This document shows, piece after piece, positions 1-9,020 of a stretch of DNA of 64,000 bases. Below the pieces are notes generated by a model. That model did not search any database. It saw nothing but the letters and a program-made list of their open reading frames with translations, and was not told the DNA's origin. The stretch spans positions 62,001 to 126,000 of the forward strand of contig JASBVS010000002.1 in NCBI GenBank assembly GCA_029960955.1, given 5' to 3'. Numbering within the stretch: the stretch's first letter is position 1; each line of letters opens with the position of its first letter. The stretch comes from Bacillota bacterium (GTDB lineage Bacteria > Bacillota > Sulfobacillia > JAIMAT01). Made by a program: the position numbers and the translations under genes.

Positions 1-75
1 CTGCCCGCCGAGCCGATCCGCTCCGACGGGCCGTTCGCCGTGGTGGCCCTGGTGCCGTCGGTGGTCGACCCATGA
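1..75 (+). CDS. 3' end of an upstream CDS (...LPAEPIRSDGPFAVVALVPSVVDP*), function unknown
   Basis: Frame 1 open from window start to TGA at 73-75; ATGA overlap with next gene. Confidence 0.5.
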   Translation: MPAEPIRSDGPFAVVALVPSVVDP

Positions 76-431
76 CCGCCGTGCGCGCGCGGGTCGGCCG
101 CGCGCGGCTGGAACTGGAACCGGCCTTCAGCCCGTGGGCGAGGGCGCGGGGGCTCCTCGGCCGGGATGGCCTCGAGCCCGGCCGCGCCCTGTGGCTCCGC
201 CCGTGTGGCTCCATCCACATGATCGGCATGCGCTTCCCAATTGACGTGATCTGGCTCGACCGGGGGAACCGGGTCCTGCGCATGGACCGCGACGTGCCGC
301 CCGGGATCCGCGGCTTCCGGTCCTGCCCGGGCGCGCGGTCGGCGCTGGAGCTCGCGGCAGGCGGGGCGGACGGGATCGCCCCGGGCGACGAACTCGTCAT
401 CGATGTCAGTGCGGCGGAACGAGAGGAGTGA
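72..431 (+). CDS. DUF192 family protein
   Basis: 119 aa; 'SIHMIGMRFPIDVIWLDRGNRVLRMDRDVPPG' typical of DUF192. Confidence 0.85.
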   Translation: MTAVRARVGRARLELEPAFSPWARARGLLGRDGLEPGRALWLRPCGSIHMIGMRFPIDVIWLDRGNRVLRMDRDVPPGIRGFRSCPGARSALELAAGGADGIAPGDELVIDVSAAEREE

Positions 432-437
432 CACGCG

Positions 438-755
438 ATGTCGCCGCCGTTCGGCCTGAACCCGGTCGTCTGGACGGTGTTGGAGATCGCCATCGCCATC
501 GCCATACTGCGCTGGCTAGGCGGACAGCTGAAAAAGCTCAGCCTCACGGGGGCCGCCATCCTGGCGGCCCTCTTCGTCATCTTCTTCATCCCAGGCGGGA
601 TCCATCTCATCATGCGCTTCCTCACCGTCACGCTGCCGCAGGCGGTCCAGTGGGTGTGGGCGCATGCGCAGTCGGCCGCCGGGCAAGTGTCCGGTCCGCT
701 CGGCCATCCGGCGGGCCCGCTGGCCGCGCCGCCGCCCGTGGGACCAAAGCCGTGA
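438..755 (+). CDS. Small membrane protein
   Basis: 105 aa with hydrophobic segments; RBS gagaggag upstream. Confidence 0.6.
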   Translation: MSPPFGLNPVVWTVLEIAIAIAILRWLGGQLKKLSLTGAAILAALFVIFFIPGGIHLIMRFLTVTLPQAVQWVWAHAQSAAGQVSGPLGHPAGPLAAPPPVGPKP

Positions 756-780
756 CAGACGGGAGGGGAGGGACGGACAC

Positions 781-3321
781 ATGGGCATGAACGACTGGAT
801 CGCGCTGGCCGTCGCAGCGGCGCTCATCTGGTTGGCGATGCCGAAGGGCCGACGGCGCGGGGCCGGATCCGCGGTACCCGCCGCGCCCGACCCGGTGCAG
901 GCGGATGCGGCGCCATCCGCGCAGGCGTCCGCGACAGCATGGACCGGACCCGCCGCCACGGACGAGATCCCGCTGCCGCAGCTCGGCTCGGAGCCCGACT
1001 CGCCGGCGGCGTGGGCCGTCGCGCTCGCGATCCTCGCCGGGATCACGTGGGCGGCTTGGGGCCGGGTACCGGCGATATGGCTCGATGCCTGGGCGGCCGC
1101 CGTGAGCGCGTTCGCGGCGACCTGGGCGGCTTACCTCGACTGGGCGGTCGAGGCCCGGGCATGGCACCCGTCGGACTGGCTCAGGTTCCTGCCTCATCTG
1201 CCCACGTGGGCGCAGGCCTCCTTCAGCGGCGGCGACGCCGCTAAGGCGGCGGAGCGGGCGGCGTTCGAGGCGTGGTGCCACGAGGCCGAGGCGGCGCGGC
1301 GGAAGCGGCGGCTGGGTGCCTGGGCGCGGGCGGCGGCGGACAGGGCGGCGCGGCTCCTAGCCGCGAACCACCCAGGGCTCTTCGGTCCCGGGAAGCCCGG
1401 CGCGGGCGTGAAGATCGTAGGCGAAGCGGACGGGGAGGGCCGGGTGGCGCTGCGCCTGGCCTACCAAGGTGGCACGCCCATCGCGGCCGTCCATGACGCC
1501 TGGACGGGAATGGGCGCCTCGCCCCTCCTCGCCTACGCCCTCGGGCTGCTGCCAAGGGATGTGGCTATTGAGGAGCGCCCAGGCGGGCCGGTGATCCTCG
1601 TCTGGCCCGAAGGCCGCGGGGATGCACCCGTGGGAGCGCGGGATGCCGGCGGCAAGGAGATCCGCGTGCCGCTCCTGCCGAGGGCCACGGCCGATGCGGA
1701 CGCCGAATCGCCGTTGGGGCCCGGGCTCCCGCCGCTCTCGCTCCTGGCCGTCCCGGATGGCGGCCCAGCCAAGCGGTCGGAGCGGGACCTCGAGCGCCTG
1801 GCGTCGCGGGCGGTGGAGGAGCTGATCCTGCTCTCGGGCGTCCAGGTCGAGCCCGTGGGCGCGGTCGCCGGGGCATCGGTGCTCCAAGCCATCGTCCGCG
1901 TGCCCGCGGGCACCCAGGCGTCCAAGCTCGTCGCGCAGGCCGCGAACCTGGCTGCGGCCATCGGCTACCCGGCCGTCCGCATCGCCCCGGTCTTTGACTC
2001 GCCGCCCGGGATCAACGAGCGCGGGAACCTGCTCGGGATCGAGATCGGGCTCGATGACATCCAAGTGGCGACCGTGAGGCCGGGGCCGCTCTGGGGCTCC
2101 GCCCTGCGCGGGGCGATGGGCGACCTGCCGGTCGTGATCGGCGAGTCGCCGGCGGGCTCCCCCGTCGCGGCGGACCTCGCCCGCTTCCCGCACCTCCTCG
2201 TCGCCGGCCAGACGGGCGGCGGGAAGTCGGTGTTCCTCCACGGCCTCATTTTGCAGCTTCTCCTTCAGTTCCCGCCTGAGCGGATGCGGTTGTGGCTGGC
2301 CGACGCCAAGGGAGTCGAGCTCAGCATCTACGAGGGGCTGCCGCATCTTGGCGGACCGGTAGTGACGGACGCGGGCGGGATGGTGGACCTCATCACGCAA
2401 GCGGTTGATGAAATGGAGCGACGATATGTCCTGCTTCAGAAGCATCACGTCCGCGACATCCGGGAGTTCAACGCGCGGGCCGCGGGCGACGGCGGGCCGC
2501 TCCCCTACGTGGTGGCCGTCGTGGACGAGTTCGCCGACTTCTTGGACCAGCTCGAGGGCGGCGACCGGGCGGCCTTCGAGGCGGGCGTCCAGCGGCTGGC
2601 GCAGAAGGCCAGGGCGGCCGGCGTCCATCTCATCCTCACGACCCAGCGGCCGACGAAGGATGCACTGCCGACGAGAGTGAAAGCCAACCTGCCCGTCCGC
2701 ATCGCCTTTCGGACATCAGGCGAGCTAGAAAGCCGTGTCATCCTGGATGCCCAGGGCGCGGAGGCGCTGCGCGGCCGCGGCGACCTGCTTTTCCTCGGTC
2801 CGGATGGGCGGGTCGTCCGGGCGCAGAGCCCGTGGGTCCCGGCGGGTGTCCCGGAGCGCGTGGCCGCGTGGTGGGCGGAGAGGGCATCCGAGGACGCCGC
2901 GGATGTGGATGCCGCCGAAGGCGGGATGCCCGGAGGACCGGACGCGGGCGGCCAGGGCGCGGGTGAAACGGGCGCCGCGGACAGCCGGGATGACGGGCAT
3001 CCGCACGCCTCGCCGCCCGGCGCGGCGTCCGCCGCCGTGGCGCGCCTGGCCCTGGATGAGCTGATGGCCTGGCTGGATGAGCGGCGCGAGGAGCTCGTGG
3101 CATCCGGCGAGCTGGTCGTGCGCGACGGCTGGTTCGCCATCCGCCAGGGCACGGCCTACCGGGCCCTGTCCGAGCGCGGCTTCGACCCGGAAAGGGTGCT
3201 GCCGGCCATGCTCGCAGCAGGGATGATCGACCCGGGAGACAAGCGGCACCGCTTCACGCGCAGCGTCCGCATCGGGCAGGGGACGGCGCGGATGATGGTC
3301 TTCCGCCTGCCGGACGCGTGA
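781..3321 (+). CDS. FtsK/SpoIIIE-type DNA translocase (element transfer protein)
   Basis: Walker A 'VAGQTGGGKSVFLHGL', Walker B 'VVAVVDEFADF', 'LILTTQRPTKDALPTRVKANLPVRIAFRTSGELESRVILD'; ATG 781 preferred over upstream GC-extended ORF. Confidence 0.9.
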   Translation: MGMNDWIALAVAAALIWLAMPKGRRRGAGSAVPAAPDPVQADAAPSAQASATAWTGPAATDEIPLPQLGSEPDSPAAWAVALAILAGITWAAWGRVPAIWLDAWAAAVSAFAATWAAYLDWAVEARAWHPSDWLRFLPHLPTWAQASFSGGDAAKAAERAAFEAWCHEAEAARRKRRLGAWARAAADRAARLLAANHPGLFGPGKPGAGVKIVGEADGEGRVALRLAYQGGTPIAAVHDAWTGMGASPLLAYALGLLPRDVAIEERPGGPVILVWPEGRGDAPVGARDAGGKEIRVPLLPRATADADAESPLGPGLPPLSLLAVPDGGPAKRSERDLERLASRAVEELILLSGVQVEPVGAVAGASVLQAIVRVPAGTQASKLVAQAANLAAAIGYPAVRIAPVFDSPPGINERGNLLGIEIGLDDIQVATVRPGPLWGSALRGAMGDLPVVIGESPAGSPVAADLARFPHLLVAGQTGGGKSVFLHGLILQLLLQFPPERMRLWLADAKGVELSIYEGLPHLGGPVVTDAGGMVDLITQAVDEMERRYVLLQKHHVRDIREFNARAAGDGGPLPYVVAVVDEFADFLDQLEGGDRAAFEAGVQRLAQKARAAGVHLILTTQRPTKDALPTRVKANLPVRIAFRTSGELESRVILDAQGAEALRGRGDLLFLGPDGRVVRAQSPWVPAGVPERVAAWWAERASEDAADVDAAEGGMPGGPDAGGQGAGETGAADSRDDGHPHASPPGAASAAVARLALDELMAWLDERREELVASGELVVRDGWFAIRQGTAYRALSERGFDPERVLPAMLAAGMIDPGDKRHRFTRSVRIGQGTARMMVFRLPDA

Positions 3322-3500
3322 CCGCGGCGGCAGGTGCGCGCGGCGCCTGCCGTCGGCCAGCCCGCCGCTACGGTCACGCTGCGGAAGCCGCGCCGCGCGC
3401 CGCCTCGCTCGCCTCTCGGACGCCGTATCCGCTCCTGGCTGGGTGACGCGAGCGGCGGCCGGATCGGGCGGCCAGGCGGCCCGCGCCGGCGTGACCGCCG

Positions 3501-3976
3501 TGTCCCCGGGACACGCCGCTGTTGCCGGAATCCCGCTCAGGGCGGGCTATTCCAGCCGGGACAAATGTCCCGCGGGACATCGCGGGACGTCCCGGCCGCG
3601 GGCGGCCGTGGCCGCCACGCCTTGTACAGCGCGGCTTTCGGGGCGGGACAGCCGGGACACGAAGAGCCGCGGGACGACAGGCTCACGCGCGGCGGCCGCC
3701 GGCGCGGCGGGCGAAGCCCGCTGTCCCGGAACGCGGCCGCCAGAACCCGAAAGCCGCCCGGCGCGCCGCTTTCCGGCCGCGTCCCGCGTCCCGCGAGCCG
3801 AAGCCTGGAAGCCGCGCAGGAAGCCGGGAAGCGGATGCTGTCCCGGGGACGCGGGACAGCGCCGGAAAATCGCCCCAGACGGGCCTTTCGAGCATCGGCC
3901 ACCGTCCCGGGGACAGGACGCCCGAGTCTCGCTTCCGAAGCCGCACTCAAGGCTTCTGCTAGCGCGATACGGGACA
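3501..3976. repeat. Cluster of GGGACA/TGTCCC half-sites in inverted and direct orientation (candidate parC/origin)
   Basis: TGTCCCCGGGACA 3501-3513, GGGACAAATGTCCC 3558-3571, GGGACA 3574, GGGACGTCCC 3584-3593, GGGACA 3645 and 3654, GGGAC 3671, TGTCCC 3722, GTCCC 3781 and 3788, TGTCCC 3839, GGGGAC 3845, GGGACA 3853, GTCCCGGGGACA 3904-3915, GGGACA 3971. Confidence 0.8.
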
Positions 3977-3997
3977 GTGATGCGCCGTAACCTCTAT

Positions 3998-4023
3998 GCT
4001 GCATGACGGTAATAACGTATAAT
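3998..4023 (+). promoter_or_regulatory. Promoter/operator with TATAAT -10 (4018-4023) and element-wide motif GCTGCATGACGGTAAT
   Basis: Consensus -10; motif shared with 7330, 8984 and 12065. Confidence 0.55.
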
Positions 4024-4042
4024 GCTCACGGGAGGGATGGAC

Positions 4043-4879
4043 ATGGGCATGTCACAGCGGCGCCGCGACGCGGTGCCCCCGTCCGACCTCGAGATCGGCG
4101 AGCGGTGGCCGCGCGCGTGGCGCTCTCTAATCGAACGGAGCGCTTCGCCCCGGTGGGATGAGGCGCGCCGGGAGTGGAAGCTCGTGAGGATGCTGGATGA
4201 GGATGACCCGGAGTTTTCGGACGTCTGCCAGCTCTGCGGCCAGCCGTATCTGAGGACGAACTTCGAGCTGCGCAACATCCACACGGGCCAGAGCATGCGG
4301 ATCGGAAGGGAGTGCGTGCTGCACTTCCTCATCCTGCATGGAGCCAGCACGCCTGCAGAAAGTGCCGAGCTCTTCCTCGAGCGGGAGCGGGAATGGCGCC
4401 ACGCGGCCCGATGGGCGGAGACCGCGCTCCAGGACGCGGCCAGCGTGTGGTCCGGCGGCCGCGTGTCCGAGCGGCGCATCACGTCCGTGAGCGTTCTCGC
4501 GCGGGTGCTGCGGCCGGAGCTCGGCCCGCTCCACCGGATCGCGTCGCAGGAGCCTCCCGAGGACATGGACGGGCGGGAGCGCCAGTCCTGGCTCGCCCAG
4601 CTCGACCAGGCGAAGTTGCTCTTCGAGCGCACGCTCCGCGATGCGCTCGTGGACGTCGAACTCGCGCTCATCCGTCGCGGACTCGCCGATCTGCCAGCCA
4701 ACCGCGTCGCCGAGCGGATCCGCCTGAAGCGCCTGAGGAGCGCGGCCCGGATCGGCTTCACGCGCGACTGGCGCCCTGGGCTCGCCGTGCTGCGGGCGGC
4801 AGCCCGCTTCGGGCGCGACGAGAGGCGGGAGCTGGCGGCCCTTCGCGAAGGGGGCGCGTTCGCATGGCGCTCGTGGTGA
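4043..4879 (+). CDS. Hypothetical protein with zinc-ribbon-like segment
   Basis: 'CQLCGQPYLRTNFELRNIHTGQSMRIGRECVLHF'; RBS ggaggg upstream of ATG 4043. Confidence 0.7.
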   Translation: MGMSQRRRDAVPPSDLEIGERWPRAWRSLIERSASPRWDEARREWKLVRMLDEDDPEFSDVCQLCGQPYLRTNFELRNIHTGQSMRIGRECVLHFLILHGASTPAESAELFLEREREWRHAARWAETALQDAASVWSGGRVSERRITSVSVLARVLRPELGPLHRIASQEPPEDMDGRERQSWLAQLDQAKLLFERTLRDALVDVELALIRRGLADLPANRVAERIRLKRLRSAARIGFTRDWRPGLAVLRAAARFGRDERRELAALREGGAFAWRSW

Positions 4880-5859
4880 TCGGCATCGATCTGGGTTACG
4901 GGCGCGTGAAGGTGGCCGCCCGGGAGCGAAGGCCGTTCGACCTCGCCGCGGCGTGGGCGCCCGCGCCCCAGGCGGACTGGGGCCTCGGGCGGACGCGGCC
5001 CGTCTTCGTGGATGGCCGCGCCTACGTCATCGGCGACGCGGCCGAAGCGCGGCCCGGCGCGCGGCGCCCGTTCGGCACCGGCCTTCTCGCGTCGGCCGAC
5101 GCGCTCCCGCTTCTCGGCGCGGCGCTCTGGCTCGCCGGAGCCGATGGCGACGTGGCGCTCGGCACGGGCACGCCGCTCGGGGCGTTCATGCGCGAGCGGG
5201 AAGCGGCCAGGGAAGCGCTCGAAGGAAGGGCGATCGCGGTGGGCGACGGGCGGCGCGAGCGGCGGGTCGTGATCCGGCGGCTGGCCCTCCAGCCAGAGGG
5301 AGTGGCGGCGGCGGCGTGGCTGGCCGCATCCGGGCGGCTCCCGCGCGCGCCCGGCTACGGCGCGGTCCTCGACGTCGGCACGCGGACGCTCGATGTCCTA
5401 GCGCTGGAGCTCTCGCGGCTCGAGCCGCTGCCGGAGCTGAGCTTCACGGAGGACCTTGGGTTGGCCTCAGCTGCTGAGGCGCTCGCCGGGCGGATCGAGG
5501 CCGAGCTCGGCTCGCGGCTTCCGCCGGACCTCGCGCTCCGGGCGCTGCGCGAGCCCGTGACGTGGAATGGCCGGCAGGTCGGCGGACCCGATGGCGCGAA
5601 CTGGGCGCTGGACGGACTGGCCGAGCTCATCCGGGATGCGGTGGCGCGGAGGCTCGGCGGCGAGGCCGGGCGCGTGCGGGCGTGGGCGGCCGTCGGCGGC
5701 GGATCCATCGCGCTCGGGCAGCGGCTCGACGGGATCCTGCCTGGCGAGAGGGCCAGGATGACGGAGCGCGAGGCGATCTTCGCGAACGCCATGGGCTTCG
5801 CCCTGGCGGCGGAGCGGGCGGCCACGCGGCTCGCGGCGCGCTCCGGTCGGGGGGCGTGA
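4864..5859 (+). CDS. Actin-like ATPase (ParM/Alp type)
   Basis: 'VVIGIDLGYGRVKVAA' phosphate-1, 'GAVLDVGTRTLDVLAL' phosphate-2, 'WAAVGGGSIALGQRL' adenosine-like motif. Confidence 0.8.
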   Translation: MALVVIGIDLGYGRVKVAARERRPFDLAAAWAPAPQADWGLGRTRPVFVDGRAYVIGDAAEARPGARRPFGTGLLASADALPLLGAALWLAGADGDVALGTGTPLGAFMREREAAREALEGRAIAVGDGRRERRVVIRRLALQPEGVAAAAWLAASGRLPRAPGYGAVLDVGTRTLDVLALELSRLEPLPELSFTEDLGLASAAEALAGRIEAELGSRLPPDLALRALREPVTWNGRQVGGPDGANWALDGLAELIRDAVARRLGGEAGRVRAWAAVGGGSIALGQRLDGILPGERARMTEREAIFANAMGFALAAERAATRLAARSGRGA

Positions 5860-6233
5860 GGGCGGTGGCCGCGCGCGAGACGGGCAAGACGAAGCAGCCC
5901 CTGCGCTTCCGCGTCACGGTGCCGCCAGGCCACCCGGCCTACTCCTTCCTAGCGAAGATCCCGCCGGCCGGGCGCGGACAAGCGCTGCTCGGACTCCTTG
6001 CGGGCGGCACACCCGCGCCGGCCGATGGCGGTCCCTCGCCCCAAGCTGCCTGCGGCGATGGGCTGGAGCGGATCACGGCGACGCTTGAGCGAATCGCGCG
6101 TGCCCTTGAGGCGATGGCCGCGGGCGGGGCACCGGCTGGCCAGGGCGGGGAACCGGATGGAGATCAGGCGATGCAGCCGCCGCTCGACGGGCTCGACGCC
6201 CTTTTTGGGGCGTTCGGCGAAGACACGGGATAA
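5856..6233 (+). CDS. ParR/StbB-like adaptor of the actin-like system
   Basis: GTG start overlapping ParM stop (GTGA); 'LRFRVTVPPGHPAYSFLAKIPPAGRGQALLGLLAGG' resembles ParR/StbB N-termini; ~125 aa. Confidence 0.55.
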   Translation: MRAVAARETGKTKQPLRFRVTVPPGHPAYSFLAKIPPAGRGQALLGLLAGGTPAPADGGPSPQAACGDGLERITATLERIARALEAMAAGGAPAGQGGEPDGDQAMQPPLDGLDALFGAFGEDTG

Positions 6234-6523
6234 GTTGCACGGCCTCGGCACTGCTTGCCCGCGGCCCGGCTGGCGGATGACCCGGCCCGGGCGGAGCTGG
6301 ACCGGGGCTGCTGCGCAACCTCTTGGGCTGGCCGTCCGGCTGGCTTGAGCTTGAGCCCGGCGGCCCGATCGACGCGCTGCGGCGGCGGCTGGCCGAAGAG
6401 CCAAGCGTGCGCGGGGCACGGATAGCGGGGCGGCGCGCGGACGGCGGCGCGCGTTCGGCCTGGAGCGTGATGGCGATGGCAATGCGCGAAAGGGGCAGGG
6501 CGAGGGATGCAGAACGATCCCGG

Positions 6524-6548
6524 GCATGATATCATTTTGCTATCATGC
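6524..6548. promoter_or_regulatory. Inverted repeat GCATGATA-N9-TATCATGC, probable autoregulatory operator of vapBC
   Basis: Perfect 8-bp inverted repeat 12 bp upstream of the antitoxin start. Confidence 0.65.
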
Positions 6549-6560
6549 TCTTTGGGAGGG

Positions 6561-6824
6561 ATGGCTGTGCGGCAGCTTCTGATCCGGGACGTGCCCGAGG
6601 ATGTGGCGGCGGCGCTGCGCGAGGAGGCCCAGGAGCGGCACGCAAGCCTCAACAGCGTGGCCCTCCAGGCCATGAGGGAGTTCGCGGAGCGGCGCCAGCG
6701 GCGGAAAGAGCTAGAGAAGCTTCTCCCTGCCTTCGACGCGCTCCGCCAAGCGATCCTCGAGCGGCGCGGCGGCGAGTCCACCACGGACACGGCCGACTTG
6801 ATCCGGGAGGATCGAGGACGTTGA
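6561..6824 (+). CDS. vapB: VapB/FitA-type ribbon-helix-helix antitoxin
   Basis: 'AVRQLLIRDVPEDVAAALREEAQERHASLNSVALQAMREFA'; RBS gggaggg; overlaps PIN gene. Confidence 0.85.
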   Translation: MAVRQLLIRDVPEDVAAALREEAQERHASLNSVALQAMREFAERRQRRKELEKLLPAFDALRQAILERRGGESTTDTADLIREDRGR

Positions 6825-7267
6825 CGCGATGGGTGGTCGACGCATCGGTGGTTGTCCCATGGGTGATCCCGGAACGGGGTTCGGAAGCTGCGCTCAGAAT
6901 CCGCGATGGATACGCCCGTGGTCGGCTGGAGCTTATGGCGCCTGGGCTCATCGTGGCTGAGGTGGCGAACGCGATCTGGAAGAAGTGCCGATTGCGAGGT
7001 GAGTTGACGGACCAGGAAGCACGCCAAGCGCTGGATCTCCTCGAGGCTGGTCTGCCGGAGATCGTCCCCGATGCGCCGCTGGCGGCCCAGGCACTCCGCT
7101 TGGCATTGACCTACCGCCATCCCGTCTACGACTGCCTGTACGTCGCACTGGCGCTCAACGAGCGATGCTCCCTCGTGACCGCCGACGAAGCGCTGCGCAA
7201 AGCCTTTGCGCCTTCGCTCGGGCGGATCGTCCTCTCATTGGAGGAGGCGGCGGCGGAGCTTCCGTAA
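6821..7267 (+). CDS. vapC: VapC PIN-domain ribonuclease toxin
   Basis: 'WVVDASVVVPWVIPE', 'LIVAEVANAIWKK', 'HPVYDCLYVALA', 'LVTADEAL'; TTG start with 4-bp overlap. Confidence 0.85.
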   Translation: MTRWVVDASVVVPWVIPERGSEAALRIRDGYARGRLELMAPGLIVAEVANAIWKKCRLRGELTDQEARQALDLLEAGLPEIVPDAPLAAQALRLALTYRHPVYDCLYVALALNERCSLVTADEALRKAFAPSLGRIVLSLEEAAAELP

Positions 7268-7326
7268 GCGCCGTCGGGCCACACGTGACGCGGTAGGCGA
7301 GCCAGCGGATGCGCTTCCGCCGAGTA

Positions 7327-7355
7327 TTGACAGTATAACGGTAATACAGTATCCT
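7327..7355 (+). promoter_or_regulatory. Promoter TTGACA-N17-TATCCT containing shared motif ACAGTATAACGGTAAT
   Basis: Near-consensus -35, 17-bp spacer. Confidence 0.6.
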
Positions 7356-7378
7356 CCTGGCCGGGAAGGAGGACCGCC

Positions 7379-8176
7379 GTGGCAAGCCGGACCGCTAAGC
7401 GCACCACGATCACCGTCGCCGTCGACCTCGACGGCACGCTCATCACGGACGACCCCTACGGGTCCCTGGCCGAGCCGCGCGCCCTGCCGGGCGCCCGGTC
7501 GTTCCTGCGCGCCTGCAAGCGGAACGGCTGGCGCGTCGTCGTCTGGTCGATGGGCGACGCGGCCAGCCGCTACCGCCGCCTGTGGCGGGCCGGGATCCCG
7601 GCCAAGCTGGTCGACGGCGTGGTCGCGACGCCGTACAAGGACGACCTGGCCGTCGAGCGCGAGCTCGTCCCGGCCGCCCGCGGCGGGGCGCTGGTCGTGG
7701 TCGGCAACTCGTGGCTCCACGACGTCGCGCCTGCGCTCGGGCGCGCGGATGTCGTGGCATGGGTCCGCGGCGGGCGGAAGCTGGGCGTGGATGGGACGCC
7801 GGAGAGCCTCGACGGGATCCCGGTCCTGGCCGTGCGGTCGGTCGCGGAGCTCCCGGCGCTCGTCCCGGGCGCGCTGGCCCTGGGCTACGACAAGCCCGCA
7901 TGGCGGGGCTATTACAGGCGGCACGCCGAGCCCTACCTCGCGGCGCGTCGTGCGGCGCGGCTCGGCGCCTGGGCGGCGCGCGGCGGCGCGACGGGCCTGT
8001 CCGGCTCGGCGGCGCGCGCGGTCGAGCCCGCGCTCCGGTGGCCCGACGACCTCGATGGGCTCAGCGGGCTGGATGGCCTCGACTGGTGGGGCCTGCCCGA
8101 TGATGGCCAAGATCCGCCGGCGAGCGGCATCGGCGCCCTGGCGGCCCGCTCCCTGACCACGGACGAGGAGGAGTGA
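7379..8176 (+). CDS. HAD-superfamily hydrolase
   Basis: 'ITVAVDLDGTLITDD', 'VVVGNSWLHDV'. Confidence 0.75.
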   Translation: MASRTAKRTTITVAVDLDGTLITDDPYGSLAEPRALPGARSFLRACKRNGWRVVVWSMGDAASRYRRLWRAGIPAKLVDGVVATPYKDDLAVERELVPAARGGALVVVGNSWLHDVAPALGRADVVAWVRGGRKLGVDGTPESLDGIPVLAVRSVAELPALVPGALALGYDKPAWRGYYRRHAEPYLAARRAARLGAWAARGGATGLSGSAARAVEPALRWPDDLDGLSGLDGLDWWGLPDDGQDPPASGIGALAARSLTTDEEE

Positions 8177-8181
8177 TCGGA

Positions 8182-8577
8182 ATGCCGACCATCGCCATCG
8201 ACCTCGACGGGGTGCTGGCATCCTACCAGGGCTTCGACCCGGAGAACCCGCCCCAGGAGATCGGGGACCCGCTCCCGGGCGCGATCGACTTCGTGAAGAC
8301 GCTCCTGGGCGCGGGGTGGCGCGTGGTGATCCACACCAGGAACCACAGCCAGTCCCAGCTCGACGACTGGCTCATCGCCCACGGCTTGGGCGACGCGAAC
8401 GTGGGTGCCGTCGGCGCGCCGCTCTCGGCCCTGCCGATCGACGCCACCGTCTACCTCGACGACCGCGCGCTCCGGTTCGACGGGGACTTCGGCCCTATCC
8501 TCGACTTCCTGCTCCACGGCGACCCGCGCCCGTGGTGGAAGCGGCAGGGCGCCGCGGCCGGCGGGACGAAGGCGTGA
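8182..8577 (+). CDS. HAD-superfamily phosphatase-like protein
   Basis: 'TIAIDLDGVLASYQG', 'DATVYLDDRAL'; RBS gaggaggag. Confidence 0.75.
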   Translation: MPTIAIDLDGVLASYQGFDPENPPQEIGDPLPGAIDFVKTLLGAGWRVVIHTRNHSQSQLDDWLIAHGLGDANVGAVGAPLSALPIDATVYLDDRALRFDGDFGPILDFLLHGDPRPWWKRQGAAAGGTKA

Positions 8578-8731
8578 TGCCTACAATTTATCAAAAACGA
8601 CAGATCCAACACGATTTCGCGCATCCTGGCGGCCCGGCGCGCAGAGGACGCGCCGGGCCGGGCACCGAACGACTCGGGCGCCGGATCGGGCGCAGGGGCG
8701 GCCGGCGAAGCCCACGAAGGGGGTGCGGTGC

Positions 8732-8941
8732 GTGCGGCGGGACGCGATCGAAGCGCACGTGGAGGCGCGGAAGGAGCTGGTGCTCGCCCAGGATGACGGC
8801 GACTGGGAGAGGGCGGGGCGGCGGGTCGAGGCCGCCAAACGGCGGATCGCGGAGACCGGGGCCGCGCTGGCGCCGGAGGAGCGGGCCGAGGCCGAGCGGC
8901 GGTTCTTGAAGTGGTATCGGGAATACCTGGCCTCTGAATGA
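8732..8941 (+). CDS. Small hypothetical helical protein
   Basis: GTG start; charged helical sequence VRRDAIEAHVEARKELVLAQDDGDWERAG... Confidence 0.5.
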   Translation: MRRDAIEAHVEARKELVLAQDDGDWERAGRRVEAAKRRIAETGAALAPEERAEAERRFLKWYREYLASE

Positions 8942-8945
8942 TAGC

Positions 8946-8968
8946 GAGGCGGCCCATCCGGCCGCCTC
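8946..8968 (+). terminator. Intergenic hairpin GAGGCGGCC-CATCC-GGCCGCCTC
   Basis: Perfect 9-bp stem followed by TTCATCC. Confidence 0.55.
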
Positions 8969-9020
8969 TTCATCCACCCATGTGCAGTATGACTGTATAA
9001 TTGTGAGAGAGAGAGAGGAG

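Noticed and set aside
3334-4006. ORFs of 155-218 aa across the GGGACA repeat region
   Set aside because: R/P/G-rich translations in several frames with no SD or domain; the repeat array is better explained as a noncoding cis site.
6323-6529. Possible 68-aa ORF between parR-like and vapB
   Set aside because: No SD, no recognisable motif; cannot be separated from GC-driven open frame.
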